Shown here: in pieces, positions 17,717 through 26,183 of the stretch
Layout of the letters: every line of letters starts with the position of its first letter
Position numbering within the stretch: position 1 is the first letter of the stretch
Assembly (NCBI GenBank): GCA_003255745.1
Contig: QKYL01000001.1
Location: 62,001-126,000, forward strand
Reading direction: 5' to 3'
Length of the DNA: 64,000 nucleotides
Origin: Paracoccus saliphilus
GTDB lineage: Bacteria; Pseudomonadota; Alphaproteobacteria; Rhodobacterales; Rhodobacteraceae
Notes under the pieces: generated by a model
What the model was told of the DNA's origin: nothing
Databases searched by the model: none
What the model saw: only the letters and a program-made list of their open reading frames with translations
Position numbers and translations under genes: made by a program

Positions 17717-19111
17717 TCAGCCCTTGGGGCTGATCATGTCCTCGGGACGAACGACCCGGTCGAAGGTTTCGCCATCGACAAAGCCCAGGGCGATGGCTTC
17801 CTCGCGCAGCGTGGTGCCGTTCTTGTGGGCGGTCTTGGCAACCTTGGTGGCGTTGTCATAGCCGATGGTGGGGGCCAGCGCCGTCACCAGCATCAGCGAT
17901 TCCTTCATCAACTTTTCGATCCGCACGGTGTTGGCCTGCGTGCCCACCACCATGTTGTCGGTGAAGCTGCTGGCGGCGTCGCCCAGAAGCTGCATCGACT
18001 GCAGGACGTTGTAGGACATCATCGGGTTATAGACGTTCAACTCGAAATGCCCCTGCGATCCGGCAAAGCCCACGGCGGCATCGTTGCCCATCACATGCGC
18101 GCAAACCATGGTCAGCGCCTCGGCCTGGGTCGGGTTCACCTTGCCCGGCATGATCGACGATCCGGGCTCGTTTTCCGGCAGGATCAGTTCGCCCAGACCC
18201 GAACGCGGGCCCGATCCCAGCAGGCGCATGTCGTTGGCGATCTTGAACAGCGATCCTGCCACCGTCTTCAGCGCGCCCGAGAACATGACCATCGCATCAT
18301 GGGCGGCCAGCGCCTCGAACTTGTTCGGTGCGGTCACGAAAGGCAGGTCGGTGATCTTGGCGATCTCGGCCGCAATGGCCGTGTCCCAACCTTTTTTCGT
18401 GTTCAGCCCGGTGCCGACTGCGGTGCCGCCCTGCGCAAGTTCATAGATGTCGGGCAGGCAGGATTTCACCCGTTCGATGCCCTTGCGGACCTGGTGGGCG
18501 TAGCCGCCGAATTCCTGGCCAAGCGTCAGCGGCGTTGCGTCCTGCGTATGGGTACGGCCGATCTTGATGATGTCCTTGAACTCGTCCGACTTCGCCTCCA
18601 GCGCTGCCGCCAGCTTGTCCAGGCCAGGCAGCAGCACGTCGCGCGCCTGCATCGCAATGGCCACGTGCATCGCGGTCGGGAAGGTGTCGTTCGAGGACTG
18701 GCCCATGTTGCAATGGTCGTTGGGGTGGACGGGTTTCTTGGACCCCATCTCTCCGCCCATGATCTCGATCGCGCGGTTCGAGATCACCTCGTTCGCGTTC
18801 ATGTTCGACTGCGTGCCGGACCCGGTCTGCCAGACAACCAGCGGGAAGTTGTCGTCAAAGCGCCCTTCGAACACCTCGGTCGCGGCTTGTTCCATCGCGT
18901 CCGCCAGATCGCCGGGCAGGTCCCCCGTGGCGCGGTTCACCCGCGCGGCGGCCAGCTTGATCGCGCCAAGCGCCCGGATGATCGGAACGGGCTGGCGCTC
19001 CCAACCGATCGGAAAGTTCATGATAGAACGCTGCGTCTGCGCGCCCCAGTATTTGCTGGCGTCAACTTCCAGCGGGCCAAAGCTGTCGGTTTCAGTGCGG
19101 GTCTTGGTCAT
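17717..19111 (-). CDS. fumC: Class II fumarate hydratase
   Basis: FumC interconverts fumarate and L-malate in the TCA cycle without an iron-sulfur cluster. The 464-residue product carries the superfamily signature [11 protein letters not shown] with the catalytic Ser loop, [10 protein letters not shown], and [16 protein letters not shown]. Length and layout are standard for the homotetrameric enzyme. It is a single gene with an 85-bp gap to the DUF4169 gene upstream on the right and its own promoter region. Confidence 0.97.
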   Translation of the reverse strand: MTKTRTETDSFGPLEVDASKYWGAQTQRSIMNFPIGWERQPVPIIRALGAIKLAAARVNRATGDLPGDLADAMEQAATEVFEGRFDDNFPLVVWQTGSGTQSNMNANEVISNRAIEIMGGEMGSKKPVHPNDHCNMGQSSNDTFPTAMHVAIAMQARDVLLPGLDKLAAALEAKSDEFKDIIKIGRTHTQDATPLTLGQEFGGYAHQVRKGIERVKSCLPDIYELAQGGTAVGTGLNTKKGWDTAIAAEIAKITDLPFVTAPNKFEALAAHDAMVMFSGALKTVAGSLFKIANDMRLLGSGPRSGLGELILPENEPGSSIMPGKVNPTQAEALTMVCAHVMGNDAAVGFAGSQGHFELNVYNPMMSYNVLQSMQLLGDAASSFTDNMVVGTQANTVRIEKLMKESLMLVTALAPTIGYDNATKVAKTAHKNGTTLREEAIALGFVDGETFDRVVRPEDMISPKG

Positions 19112-19206
19112 CGGGTCGCTCCCTCACGGTTTCGTGGAGGGTTTAGCGGCAGGCGTCGTCGGGCGCAATTCGTATGCAACGGTATGCTAACGCCAACATG
19201 GCGGTT

Positions 19207-20097
19207 TCAGGCATCCAGCGCCCGGATCGCCGCCTGCAAGTGCGGGGTCAGGTCCTGCGCCAGCGGCAGGATCGGGCGCGGTGGAAGTGCCTGGGTCAGG
19301 CCCATCAGGCAGGCGGCCGCATGCACGACCCGCAGGCTGCCATGGGCCTGGAACAGCTGCCACATGGGCTGAAACAGGGCTTGCCAGCGCGCGGTTTCAG
19401 CCCTGTCGCCGGCGCGGGCGGCGCAGGCCAGTGCCAGCGCCTGCTCCGGCCACAGCCCTGCCGCGACGCTGAACCAGCTGTCCGCCCCTTGCAGCAGCGC
19501 GGCGGAACAGTTCCAATCGCCGCTGTAACCGATGACGAAATCTGGCGGCAGCAGGTGCCGCAACAGGGCAATCTCGGCTGCGAAATCGCCGTTGTCGGGT
19601 AGTGGCATCTTGACGGCACAAACGGTGGGCAATTCGGCCAGGCGCGCCAGCAGCGCCGGGCCAAAGCGGAAGTGCGTGGTCGAAGGATTGTTGTAGATGC
19701 AGACCGGCAGGTCCGAGGTATCAGCGATCATCTGGAAGTGGTGGAAGACCTCGTCATCCGTCAAGGGCGTGTATGACATCGGCGCAAGCAGCAGTCCGGC
19801 CGCGCCAGCATCGGCGGCATGTCGCGCCAGGGCGGCCGAGACATCGCTGCGCAGCGCCCCCACGCCCACTATGACGGGAACCTTGCCGCCTGCGGCCTCC
19901 ATCGCGGTTTCAAGAACGGAACGGCGCTGATCGGGCGTCAGATAGGCATAGCCGCCAGTCGATCCCAAAACGCCGATGCTGTCCACCCCCGCCCGTACCA
20001 TACGCAGTACCAAGCGCCGCAGGTCGGCTGCCAACGGCTGGCCTGCCGCGTCCGCGGGCGTGATCGGGAAAGCAGACAGCCCCCGCATCACCGTCAT
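19207..20097 (-). CDS. Dihydrodipicolinate synthase/N-acetylneuraminate lyase family protein
   Basis: A 296-residue class I aldolase-type TIM barrel. It has the LGSTGGYAYL substrate loop, YNNPSTT with the catalytic Tyr, and CAVKMPLP with the Schiff-base Lys. It differs from housekeeping DapA (GTTGES in place of GSTGGY), so it more likely acts on another 2-keto acid. It ends just three bases from the convergent-free start region of sspB on the same strand, so it follows sspB in an operon-like arrangement. Confidence 0.85.
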   Translation of the reverse strand: MTVMRGLSAFPITPADAAGQPLAADLRRLVLRMVRAGVDSIGVLGSTGGYAYLTPDQRRSVLETAMEAAGGKVPVIVGVGALRSDVSAALARHAADAGAAGLLLAPMSYTPLTDDEVFHHFQMIADTSDLPVCIYNNPSTTHFRFGPALLARLAELPTVCAVKMPLPDNGDFAAEIALLRHLLPPDFVIGYSGDWNCSAALLQGADSWFSVAAGLWPEQALALACAARAGDRAETARWQALFQPMWQLFQAHGSLRVVHAAACLMGLTQALPPRPILPLAQDLTPHLQAAIRALDA

Positions 20098-20100
20098 GGG

Positions 20101-20577
20101 TTACTTCCGCCAGCGGTCCAGGCGCACGACCTCGCCCCCGCCCGGAGGGGGGGTGTCGTCATCATCGTCCCGAACGTCCAGTTCGAATTCGGCGTCCTCG
20201 TCCTCATCCTCGTCGTCCGCGTCCTGCGTTTCGAAGCGAAGTCCAAACTCCACAGAAGGATCAACGAAAGTGCGCAGCGCGTCGAAGGGGATCTTCAGCG
20301 GCTCGGGCGAATTGCCAAAGTTCAGGGTGATGGTGAAATGATCGTCCTCGATCACCAGATTGTCGAACCAGTGCTGGATGACGATGGTCATCTCTTCGGG
20401 GTAACGGTCGCGCAGCCAGTCGGCCATCTCGACCCCGTCGTCGCGCGTGTCGAAGGTGATGAAGAAGTGGTGCTCGCCCGGCAGCCCCTCGCGTGCCACC
20501 TTGCGCAGTACTTCGGCAATCAAGCCCTGCAACGCGCGATGCATCATTCCGCCGTAATCAAACCCAGACCGCGCCAT
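20101..20577 (-). CDS. sspB: SspB, ClpXP adaptor for SsrA-tagged proteins (alpha type)
   Basis: SspB binds the SsrA peptide on stalled-ribosome products and tethers them to ClpXP. The 158-residue product has the alpha-type N terminus (FDYGGMMHRALQGLIAEVL), the core FFITFDT and FGLRF strands, a long acidic linker (runs of D and E at about 120-145) and a C-terminal VVRLDRWRK tail that would be the ClpX-docking peptide. Only 86 bp separate it from the left end of the integrated element, and the tmRNA gene lies at the other end, so before insertion ssrA and sspB were neighbours on the same strand. Confidence 0.92.
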   Translation of the reverse strand: MARSGFDYGGMMHRALQGLIAEVLRKVAREGLPGEHHFFITFDTRDDGVEMADWLRDRYPEEMTIVIQHWFDNLVIEDDHFTITLNFGNSPEPLKIPFDALRTFVDPSVEFGLRFETQDADDEDEDEDAEFELDVRDDDDDTPPPGGGEVVRLDRWRK

Positions 20578-20663
20578 GCCGTCACCTTTTCCTGACTGGC
20601 GCCAAGCATAGGCATATGACCGGCGAAGGAAAGGGGGCAGAGGAGGATTTGGAGAGGGGGAAG

Positions 20664-20673
20664 GTGCAGGATT
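20664..20673. repeat. Putative attL core (GTGCAGGATT)
   Basis: This 10-mer is repeated exactly at 38613-38622 inside the 3' end of the tmRNA gene. The location of both copies at the outer edges of the phage genes supports an attachment core, but ten bases is short and one more mismatched base flanks each copy. Confidence 0.6.
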
Positions 20674-20749
20674 TCATCCCAAACACCCTTCCGCTTTGAT
20701 CTTCAAGAAGAACCGTTTTTCAGCAGTTTGCCCCAAAACCGGGAACGGG

Positions 20750-20777
20750 ACCAGAACACCAGACGCAACTGTAAAAC
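20750..20777. repeat. Left arm-type repeats
   Basis: ACCAGAACACCAG at 20750-20762 and AACTGTAAAAC at 20767-20777 recur near the right end as ACCAGAACATCAG (38568-38580) and AACTGTAAAAC (38542-38552). Paired motifs just inside both ends fit arm-type sites for the integrase or excisionase. Confidence 0.5.
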
Positions 20778-20810
20778 AGTTTCGGCAGCCAATTGCCGCG
20801 AGACGCGCTG

Positions 20811-21338
20811 ATGGGACGCGATCGCAGAAACGAGGAACGGCCGGAGCACTGGACCAAGATGCTCCGCAGCACGATGGAAACTCCCGCTTGGCGCGCGCTC
20901 TCAACTACGGCGCAGGCGCTCTACCCTTGGCTCAAGATGGAGTGGAAGGGGCCGAAGGCGAACAACAACGGCAAGATCAGCTTACCAGTGCGGGTGGCGG
21001 CCGAGCGGGTCGGTTGCAACATGAAGACAGCAGGACGCGCGTTCCATGACCTGCAGGCGAAGGGGTTTCTGCTGCTGACCCAGCACGGGCGTATGGGCGC
21101 AGAAGGCAAGGGCGCTGCACCCACCTACGAGATCACCGAACTGGCAACACCGGGCAAGGATGAGCACTCCGGCCGCAAGCTCTATCTCCACTGGGAGGAA
21201 GGGCATGACTTCCCCGTTCGCGCTCATGCACCAGCCAATCCGACGGGCTACAACGGTTTATTGAGTGCTGAGTCAAAAAACGTAATCCCGTCCCCAAAAC
21301 TGGGACGTGTCGTCCCCATAAACGGGACGAAAAGATGA
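20811..21338 (+). CDS. Phage DNA-binding/replication-type protein with 3' iteron-like repeats
   Basis: A 175-residue protein, first gene of the element. Residues about 12-110 look like a winged helix domain (RSTMETPAWRALSTTAQALYPWL ... LPVRVAAERVGCNMKTAGRAFHDLQAKGFLLL), a layout seen in small phage or plasmid replication and regulatory proteins. The end of the gene and the 90 bases after it hold five 17-bp palindromic repeats, and a degenerate copy lies about 80 bases before the start. The natural reading is that the protein binds these repeats, as a replication initiator or autoregulator. ATG 20811 is used; a TTG 18 bases earlier is possible. No exact family recognised. Confidence 0.6.
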   Translation: MGRDRRNEERPEHWTKMLRSTMETPAWRALSTTAQALYPWLKMEWKGPKANNNGKISLPVRVAAERVGCNMKTAGRAFHDLQAKGFLLLTQHGRMGAEGKGAAPTYEITELATPGKDEHSGRKLYLHWEEGHDFPVRAHAPANPTGYNGLLSAESKNVIPSPKLGRVVPINGTKR

Positions 21339-21428
21339 TTACCAGTCCCCAAAAACGGGACGAGCCGTCCCCAAAATTGGGACGAAAACACCCGGTTTCA
21401 GCACCTCACCAGTCCCCAAAAGCGGGAC
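21290..21428. repeat. Five phased 17-bp palindromic repeats (GTCCCc...GGGAC)
   Basis: Five copies of GTCCCCAAAANNGGGAC (one has ATAA in place of AAAA) occupy 21290-21306, 21312-21328, 21345-21361, 21367-21383 and 21412-21428. Each has GTCCC/GGGAC arms around a 7-bp centre. Start-to-start distances are 22, 33, 22 and 45 bp, close to whole helical turns, so all sites face one side of the DNA. The first two lie within the coding end of the preceding gene. This is the layout of replication-origin iterons or a multimeric operator. Confidence 0.8.
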
Positions 21429-21471
21429 ATCCTTATCTACCACTACCTTCCAGCTTGAAAGGCTACTGCAA

Positions 21472-21771
21472 ATGACCACCATCCCCGACTTCACCATCAA
21501 CAAGCTGACGGTCATCGACGGCCCGCCGAACATGCGCGGAACACGACTGCTGGCGACCTTCGACCTGCACATCGTCGGCATGGCGATCGAGGGCTGCGTG
21601 TTCATCGAGAACAGCGGGGGCATCGCACGCGCCTGTGGCCCGATCGGCAAGACCTCGAAGGGTCACAAGGCGACCGTGGCCATCAGTGACCCTGTGCTGC
21701 AGCGTGCACTCACGCGGCGCACTGCAGCTGCCTACGGGGGGCTGACAGGGCGGGAGGTAGCAGATGAGTGA
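21472..21771 (+). CDS. Hypothetical phage protein
   Basis: A 99-residue cytoplasmic protein that I do not recognise. The middle (RGTRLLATFDLHIVGMAIEGCVFIENSG) alternates like beta strands and vaguely recalls SpoVG-type folds, but the similarity is too weak to use. It starts 43 bases after the last palindromic repeat and ends four bases before a gene on the opposite strand. Codon use is like that of the neighbouring phage genes. Confidence 0.55.
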   Translation: MTTIPDFTINKLTVIDGPPNMRGTRLLATFDLHIVGMAIEGCVFIENSGGIARACGPIGKTSKGHKATVAISDPVLQRALTRRTAAAYGGLTGREVADE

Positions 21772-21775
21772 TGTG

Positions 21776-22054
21776 TCAATGGTCCGGCACTATCGACTGC
21801 ATGAGATCTTCCCCATACTCCGCTGCCTTCTCAAGCTCAGCCGCCATGAACTCGCGAGCATGCGTCATGCCAAAAACGACGAGGGCGTCATCAATGGCCG
21901 CCCTTTCAACGGGAAAGTGAGTTCGTGTTCCCTGCACCATCAGCCCGTCCTTTTGAACGCAGATCCGACAGACCTCTTTCGTTGCGGCATCGACCCCCAC
22001 AATCACCGAACTCAACTCACGGTTCCAACCAGTCAATCCTCTCTTGAACATCAT
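21776..22054 (-). CDS. Hypothetical protein, counter-oriented cargo gene
   Basis: A 92-residue protein of unknown function, the only leftward gene in the left half of the element. The start at 22054 (MMFKRGLTGW) is picked because GGAGGAGG lies seven bases before it; an upstream ATG at 22105 would add 17 residues but has no such site. The sequence (SVIVGVDAATKEVCRICVQKDGLM) suggests a small alpha/beta domain. Its lower GC and opposite direction point to a separately acquired gene. Confidence 0.55.
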   Translation of the reverse strand: MMFKRGLTGWNRELSSVIVGVDAATKEVCRICVQKDGLMVQGTRTHFPVERAAIDDALVVFGMTHAREFMAAELEKAAEYGEDLMQSIVPDH

Positions 22055-22205
22055 CAGATCCTCCTCCCCAGAGTAATAATGATGGCACAAGATGGCGTTA
22101 GGCAACTGTTTTCATGGCGTGGGGGGTGGTCGTCAACTTTGCCGCTAAGGCGGGGACCGGCGCGGGGAGGCGCGCGCAAGACAGGATCGAATTGGAGATT
22201 TTCGG

Positions 22206-22460
22206 ATGAGTGAGAAGAACCCGCTGAACGACGCTCCTCCGCTCGATCGCTGGAGGCTCGACGCGGTGCTGGAGGCGCCTGTGAAGGGCAAGCTGTGGGG
22301 GCTGCCGAGCATCGCGGCCTTCCTGGGCGTGAGCAAGGCCACAGCGCGCCGTTGGGCACGTCACCCCGAGGTGCCGATTTACCAGCCGCCCGGCACCAGC
22401 AGCTATTGCGCTTTCCAGAACGAACTGCGACAGTGGCAGAAGTCCAAGCCGTTGAACTAG
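22206..22460 (+). CDS. Small helix-turn-helix DNA-binding protein
   Basis: An 84-residue protein with a clear helix-turn-helix (WGLPSIAAFLGVSKATARRWARH) and a wing-like YQPPGTSSYCAF segment, similar to helix_turn_helix/MerR-like excisionase folds. It sits 71 bp before the portal gene, so it might regulate the structural operon or take part in DNA recognition for packaging. The real terminase small subunit is placed elsewhere (28904-29290). Confidence 0.6.
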   Translation: MSEKNPLNDAPPLDRWRLDAVLEAPVKGKLWGLPSIAAFLGVSKATARRWARHPEVPIYQPPGTSSYCAFQNELRQWQKSKPLN

Positions 22461-22531
22461 CTGACGATTTGTGACGTTTAGCTACCCTCTGGCATCTGAC
22501 GCGGTGACTCTGGCCCCGGTAATCTGGGGCC

Positions 22532-23695
22532 ATGAAACTTTGGCCCTTCTCTCGCAAGTCACTCGCCTCGCCCGATCCGGCGCTTGAGGCAATTCTGGGC
22601 ATCACCCCGACTGCCAGCGGCGTTGCCGTGTCCGCCTATCGCGCGCTGCAGGTGCCGGTGGTCGCGAACTCGATCCAGCTAATCTCGGAAGCCGTGGCCT
22701 CGCTCGACGTGCATGTGAAGTATGTCGAGGGCGGCGAAGAGATCGAGGTGACGGACCATCCGGCCCTTTCCCTGCTGCGCGGCGATGCCAACGACTGGAC
22801 GACCGGCTTCGAGCTGATCCGCCAGATCATGATCGACGCGCTTGTCTCCGATGCCGGGGGCATGGCCTGGGTCAACAAGGTCGAGGACCGGCCGATCGAG
22901 ATCATCTCCTACCGCCAGGGCGTGCTGACCTACGAGGCCGACACCGAGACCCTTGAGCGCAAGTATCGCATCGGCAACCGGACTGTTCCCGGCCGTGACG
23001 TGATCCACCTGATGCCCCCGCTGACACGCGCCCCCCTGACGCTGGCGCGTGAAGCGATCGGCATCGCAGTAGCGCTCGATCGCCATGCGGGCCGGCTGTT
23101 CACGCGCGGCGCGAAGCCCTCCGGCATCCTGAAGTTTCCCAAGGGCATGGCCGAAGCTGCGATGATCGCGGCCCGTGCAGCCTGGCGCCGGACTCATGAG
23201 GGCGAGGACACGGGTGGCCAGACGGCGATCCTGCATGACGGCGCCGACTTCGTGCCGCTGTCCTATACCAGCACCGACAGCCAGTTCCTCGAAAACCGCC
23301 GCTTCCAGATCGAGGAGATCGCGCGGGCGTTCAACATCCCGGCGCCGATGGTGGGCGACCTGAGCCGCGCCACTTGGAGCAACAGCGAGCAGAAGGGCAG
23401 GGAGTTCCTGTCCTACACGCTGGAGCCGTGGCTGCGCGGCCTTGAAGGCGCCCTGAACCGCGCGCTGTTCAACGAGGCCGAGCGGGGCCGCTACGTGGTC
23501 CGCTTTGACCGCGACGACCTGACCCGCGCGGATCTCTCGACCCGTGCCACCGTCATCAACAGCCTGATCGCCAGCCAGACCCTGAACCCGAACGAGGGCC
23601 GGTCCTGGCTGGGCCTGCCCCCGCGCGAGGGCGGCGACCAGTTCCTGAACCCCAACATCACCACGGCCCCCGCAAGCGGAGATACCCAAGCATGA
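22532..23695 (+). CDS. Phage portal protein, HK97 family
   Basis: The portal is the dodecameric ring at one capsid vertex through which DNA enters and leaves. The 387-residue product has HK97-family features: an early VVANSIQLISEAVASL helix, DANDWTTGFELIR, VIHLMPPLTRAPLTLAREAI, and AFNIPAPMVGDLSRATWSNSEQ in the second half. It opens the rightward structural operon and overlaps the next gene by four bases (ATGA). Length is typical of the family. Confidence 0.93.
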   Translation: MKLWPFSRKSLASPDPALEAILGITPTASGVAVSAYRALQVPVVANSIQLISEAVASLDVHVKYVEGGEEIEVTDHPALSLLRGDANDWTTGFELIRQIMIDALVSDAGGMAWVNKVEDRPIEIISYRQGVLTYEADTETLERKYRIGNRTVPGRDVIHLMPPLTRAPLTLAREAIGIAVALDRHAGRLFTRGAKPSGILKFPKGMAEAAMIAARAAWRRTHEGEDTGGQTAILHDGADFVPLSYTSTDSQFLENRRFQIEEIARAFNIPAPMVGDLSRATWSNSEQKGREFLSYTLEPWLRGLEGALNRALFNEAERGRYVVRFDRDDLTRADLSTRATVINSLIASQTLNPNEGRSWLGLPPREGGDQFLNPNITTAPASGDTQA

Positions 23696-23889
23696 GCACC
23701 GAGAACGCAAACATTGAACCGATCGCATCGCAGGGCAAGCCGCTGGCCGTGGTGGTGCATATGGCCCCCTTCGCTCACAACTGGTCCGCCAGTTCGGTGC
23801 GCAGCCAGGTGGAAGCGGCCTTTCCCGGCGTCCCGGTGATCTTCGTGGACCAGGGCACCACCGTCGAGGTGATCCATGCAACTGAATGA
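23692..23889 (+). CDS. Hypothetical phage protein
   Basis: A 65-residue protein starting in an ATGA overlap with the portal stop. It has a hydrophobic strand pair (PLAVVVHMAPFAHNW, GVPVIFVDQGTTVEVIH) and may be a small beta-alpha-beta unit. I recognise no family. Overlapping starts on both sides show it belongs to the structural operon. Confidence 0.6.
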   Translation: MSTENANIEPIASQGKPLAVVVHMAPFAHNWSASSVRSQVEAAFPGVPVIFVDQGTTVEVIHATE

Positions 23890-24268
23890 CATTCTGGCCG
23901 ACGCGCAGGATCAGGACCGGGGCCGCGACTTCGAGTTGGCCGATCCGATCACCGGCAAGCCCGTGGGCATCACCCTGCGCATCGCCGGCCCCGACAGCGC
24001 CACCCAGCACCGCGCCCGCCTGCAGCTGGCCGATGATCTGGCTGACGCAATGGACCAGAGCGGACGCGTCTCTGCCTCCGACAAGGAGAAAGCCCGGCTC
24101 AACAGCCTCGCACGCTGCATCCTGGGCTGGCACATCCTCGAAGACGGCGAGCCGGTGCCCTTCACCCATGCCAATGCCCTGCGGCTGCTGAAAGGCGCCC
24201 TGTGGGTGCAGATGCAGGTGGACACCTTCGCCTCCGACCGTGCGGCATTCCGGGGAGCCTCGGCATGA
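23876..24268 (+). CDS. Tail assembly chaperone-like protein
   Basis: A 130-residue protein whose pattern (ADPITGKPVGITLRIAGPDS near the start; GWHILEDGEPVPFTHANALRLL and VDTFASDRAAF near the end) resembles phage tail assembly chaperones that bind the tape measure. If so, its place between portal and capsid is unusual, since such genes normally lie directly before the tape measure. It overlaps the previous gene by 14 bases and the next by four. The match is from memory and moderate. Confidence 0.5.
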   Translation: MQLNDILADAQDQDRGRDFELADPITGKPVGITLRIAGPDSATQHRARLQLADDLADAMDQSGRVSASDKEKARLNSLARCILGWHILEDGEPVPFTHANALRLLKGALWVQMQVDTFASDRAAFRGASA

Positions 24269-25791
24269 GCCAGATCGAGTTCAAGGCCAACTTCACGGTG
24301 GACGAGGCCGGCGTGGTCGAGGGCATTGCCTGGCCGTTCGGCAGCCCCGACCGCGTGGGCGACGTGATCGAGAAAGGCGCATTTGCCCAGGCTCTGCCGC
24401 CGATCCCGATGCTGGCCTTCCATGAGCAGCGCGAAACCGTGGGCGTATGGGACGAGATCACCGAAACGCCCGAGGGCCTGCAGGTGAAGGGCCGTCTTCT
24501 GATCGAGGATCTGCCCCGCGCCCGCGAGGTCCGCGCGATGATCCGCGAACGTGCCCTGTCCGGTCTGTCGATCGGCTTTTCCACGACCAAGGCCGCGCCC
24601 CGCAAGGGCACACGCGGCCGCTCGATCTCTGGCCTCGAACTTCTCGAAATCAGCGTGGTGGCGGTGCCTGCACACCCCGGCGCACGCATCACTTCCGCAA
24701 AGGAACACGACATGACTGACGACACGCAGATCCCCGACATCGCGGCGCTCGAAGCCAAGATGACGGACATCGAAAAGAAGGCCGACACGTCGGCGCTGGT
24801 GGCCCGGCTGGACAAGCTGGAAGCCAAGGCCAACCGGCACCAGGGCGGCACCGAGCAGAAGGGCGAGCCGACCGCTGAGCGCAAGGCCTTCGCCACCTAC
24901 CTGCGCGACGGCGACCGCATGGCCGAAGAGGACCGCAAGGCCCTGAACCTGTCCAGCGACACACAAGGCGGCTTCCTGGCGCCCCCGGAGCTGTCCTCCG
25001 AAGTGGTCCGCGATCTGGTCGAATACAGCCCGATCCGCAACTTCGCGAGCGTGCGCAGCACCTCCGCCGACAGCGTGATCTTCCCGACCCGTGGCGACAT
25101 CACGAATGCGCAGTGGGTGGGCGAGATGGAGCCGCATGACGAGAGCACCATCACCTTCGGCCAGCGCGAGATCGAAGTGCATGAACTGGCGACCTTCGTG
25201 GACATCTCGAACCGCCTTCTGCAGGACGCGCCGATCGCGGAAACCGAAGTGCGCGCCGCCCTGGCCGAGGACTTCGGCAAGAAGGAGGCGGAAGCGTTCC
25301 TGTGGGGCACGGGCGTGCGGCAGCCCGAGGGCATCATGGTCAACACGGCCATCCCCGAGATCGCCAACGGCCATGCCTCGAACCTGTCCACGGATGCCCT
25401 GATCCGGCTGATGTACTCGCTGCCGCAAGCCTACCGTTCGCGCGGGGCCTGGGCGATGAACGGCACCACGTTGGGCGTCCTGCGGACCCTGAAGGACACG
25501 CAAGGGCAATACATCTGGCAGACCTCGCTGCAGGCTGGCCAGCCTGAGACCATCCTCGGCCGCCCGGTGATCGAGATGGTGGACCTAGAGGATATCGCCT
25601 CTGACCAGCACCCGATCGTCTACGGCGACTTCCAGGCCTACCGGATCGTGGACCGCCTGAGCATGTCGGTTCTGGTCGATCCCTACAGCCGCGCCCGCGA
25701 GCGCATCACCCGCCTGCACGCCACCCGGCGCGTCGGTGGCGGCGTGCTGCAGCCGGCCCGCTTCCGCAAACTCAAGATGGCAACCGCCTGA
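24265..25791 (+). CDS. Fused prohead protease (U35) and HK97-type major capsid protein
   Basis: One 508-residue reading frame holds two functions that are usually separate genes. Residues about 1-145 form the prohead protease with His53 (AFHEQRE), Ser102 (GLSIGF) and a Glu in GLELLEISVVAVPA. Residues about 150-195 are a helical, scaffold-like linker (KMTDIEKKADTSALVARLDKLEAK). Residues about 200-508 are an HK97-fold capsid protein (SSDTQGGFLAPPELSSEVV, WVGEMEPHDESTITFG, VYGDFQAYRIVDR). The protease would cut itself from the capsid and remove the linker during maturation. No stop codon or likely frameshift separates the parts. Confidence 0.9.
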   Translation: MSQIEFKANFTVDEAGVVEGIAWPFGSPDRVGDVIEKGAFAQALPPIPMLAFHEQRETVGVWDEITETPEGLQVKGRLLIEDLPRAREVRAMIRERALSGLSIGFSTTKAAPRKGTRGRSISGLELLEISVVAVPAHPGARITSAKEHDMTDDTQIPDIAALEAKMTDIEKKADTSALVARLDKLEAKANRHQGGTEQKGEPTAERKAFATYLRDGDRMAEEDRKALNLSSDTQGGFLAPPELSSEVVRDLVEYSPIRNFASVRSTSADSVIFPTRGDITNAQWVGEMEPHDESTITFGQREIEVHELATFVDISNRLLQDAPIAETEVRAALAEDFGKKEAEAFLWGTGVRQPEGIMVNTAIPEIANGHASNLSTDALIRLMYSLPQAYRSRGAWAMNGTTLGVLRTLKDTQGQYIWQTSLQAGQPETILGRPVIEMVDLEDIASDQHPIVYGDFQAYRIVDRLSMSVLVDPYSRARERITRLHATRRVGGGVLQPARFRKLKMATA

Positions 25792-25802
25792 GGAGCATGA
25801 CC

Positions 25803-26183
25803 ATGCATGATCTTTATTCCAACATCAGCGCCGTTCCTGCCCTGGCCCCTGCCGTCCAAGGATCGGCCACCCAAGGCGCGGCCGTTGATCTGAACGGCGC
25901 GGGCGGCGTGGCCTTCCTGGTCAATACCGGCGCGATCGTCACGGCGGGCGACTTCGGCGTGACCCTGCAGGAAAGCGACACCGGCACGAGTGGATGGACA
26001 AATGTTGCGGCTGACCAGATCGACAGCAACGCCCCCGCCACCCTCCTGGCCAACAGCACCTATCGCTTGGGCTATCGGGGCTGGAAACGATATGTCCGCC
26101 TCGCGCTGACCAAGGCGGGCGGCACCAGCATCGCCGCCGGCTCTGTGGCCGTCCTCGTGCCCCTGACGCGTCCGGCGGCCTGA
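25803..26183 (+). CDS. Phage structural protein, possible head decoration protein
   Basis: A 126-residue, beta-rich protein directly after the capsid gene. It is small, glycine- and alanine-rich, with VGVTLQES-like and YRGWKRYVRLALTKAGG strands, and lacks a signal peptide. Its place suggests capsid decoration or a head completion role, but no family is recognised. ATG 25803 is preferred over ATG 25797 because the GGAG at 25792-25795 is then seven bases away. Confidence 0.5.
   Translation: MHDLYSNISAVPALAPAVQGSATQGAAVDLNGAGGVAFLVNTGAIVTAGDFGVTLQESDTGTSGWTNVAADQIDSNAPATLLANSTYRLGYRGWKRYVRLALTKAGGTSIAAGSVAVLVPLTRPAA

Noticed and set aside
21290-21428. CRISPR array
   Set aside because: The repeats are 17-bp palindromes with irregular gaps of 5-28 bp, too short for repeat-spacer units, and no cas genes are near.
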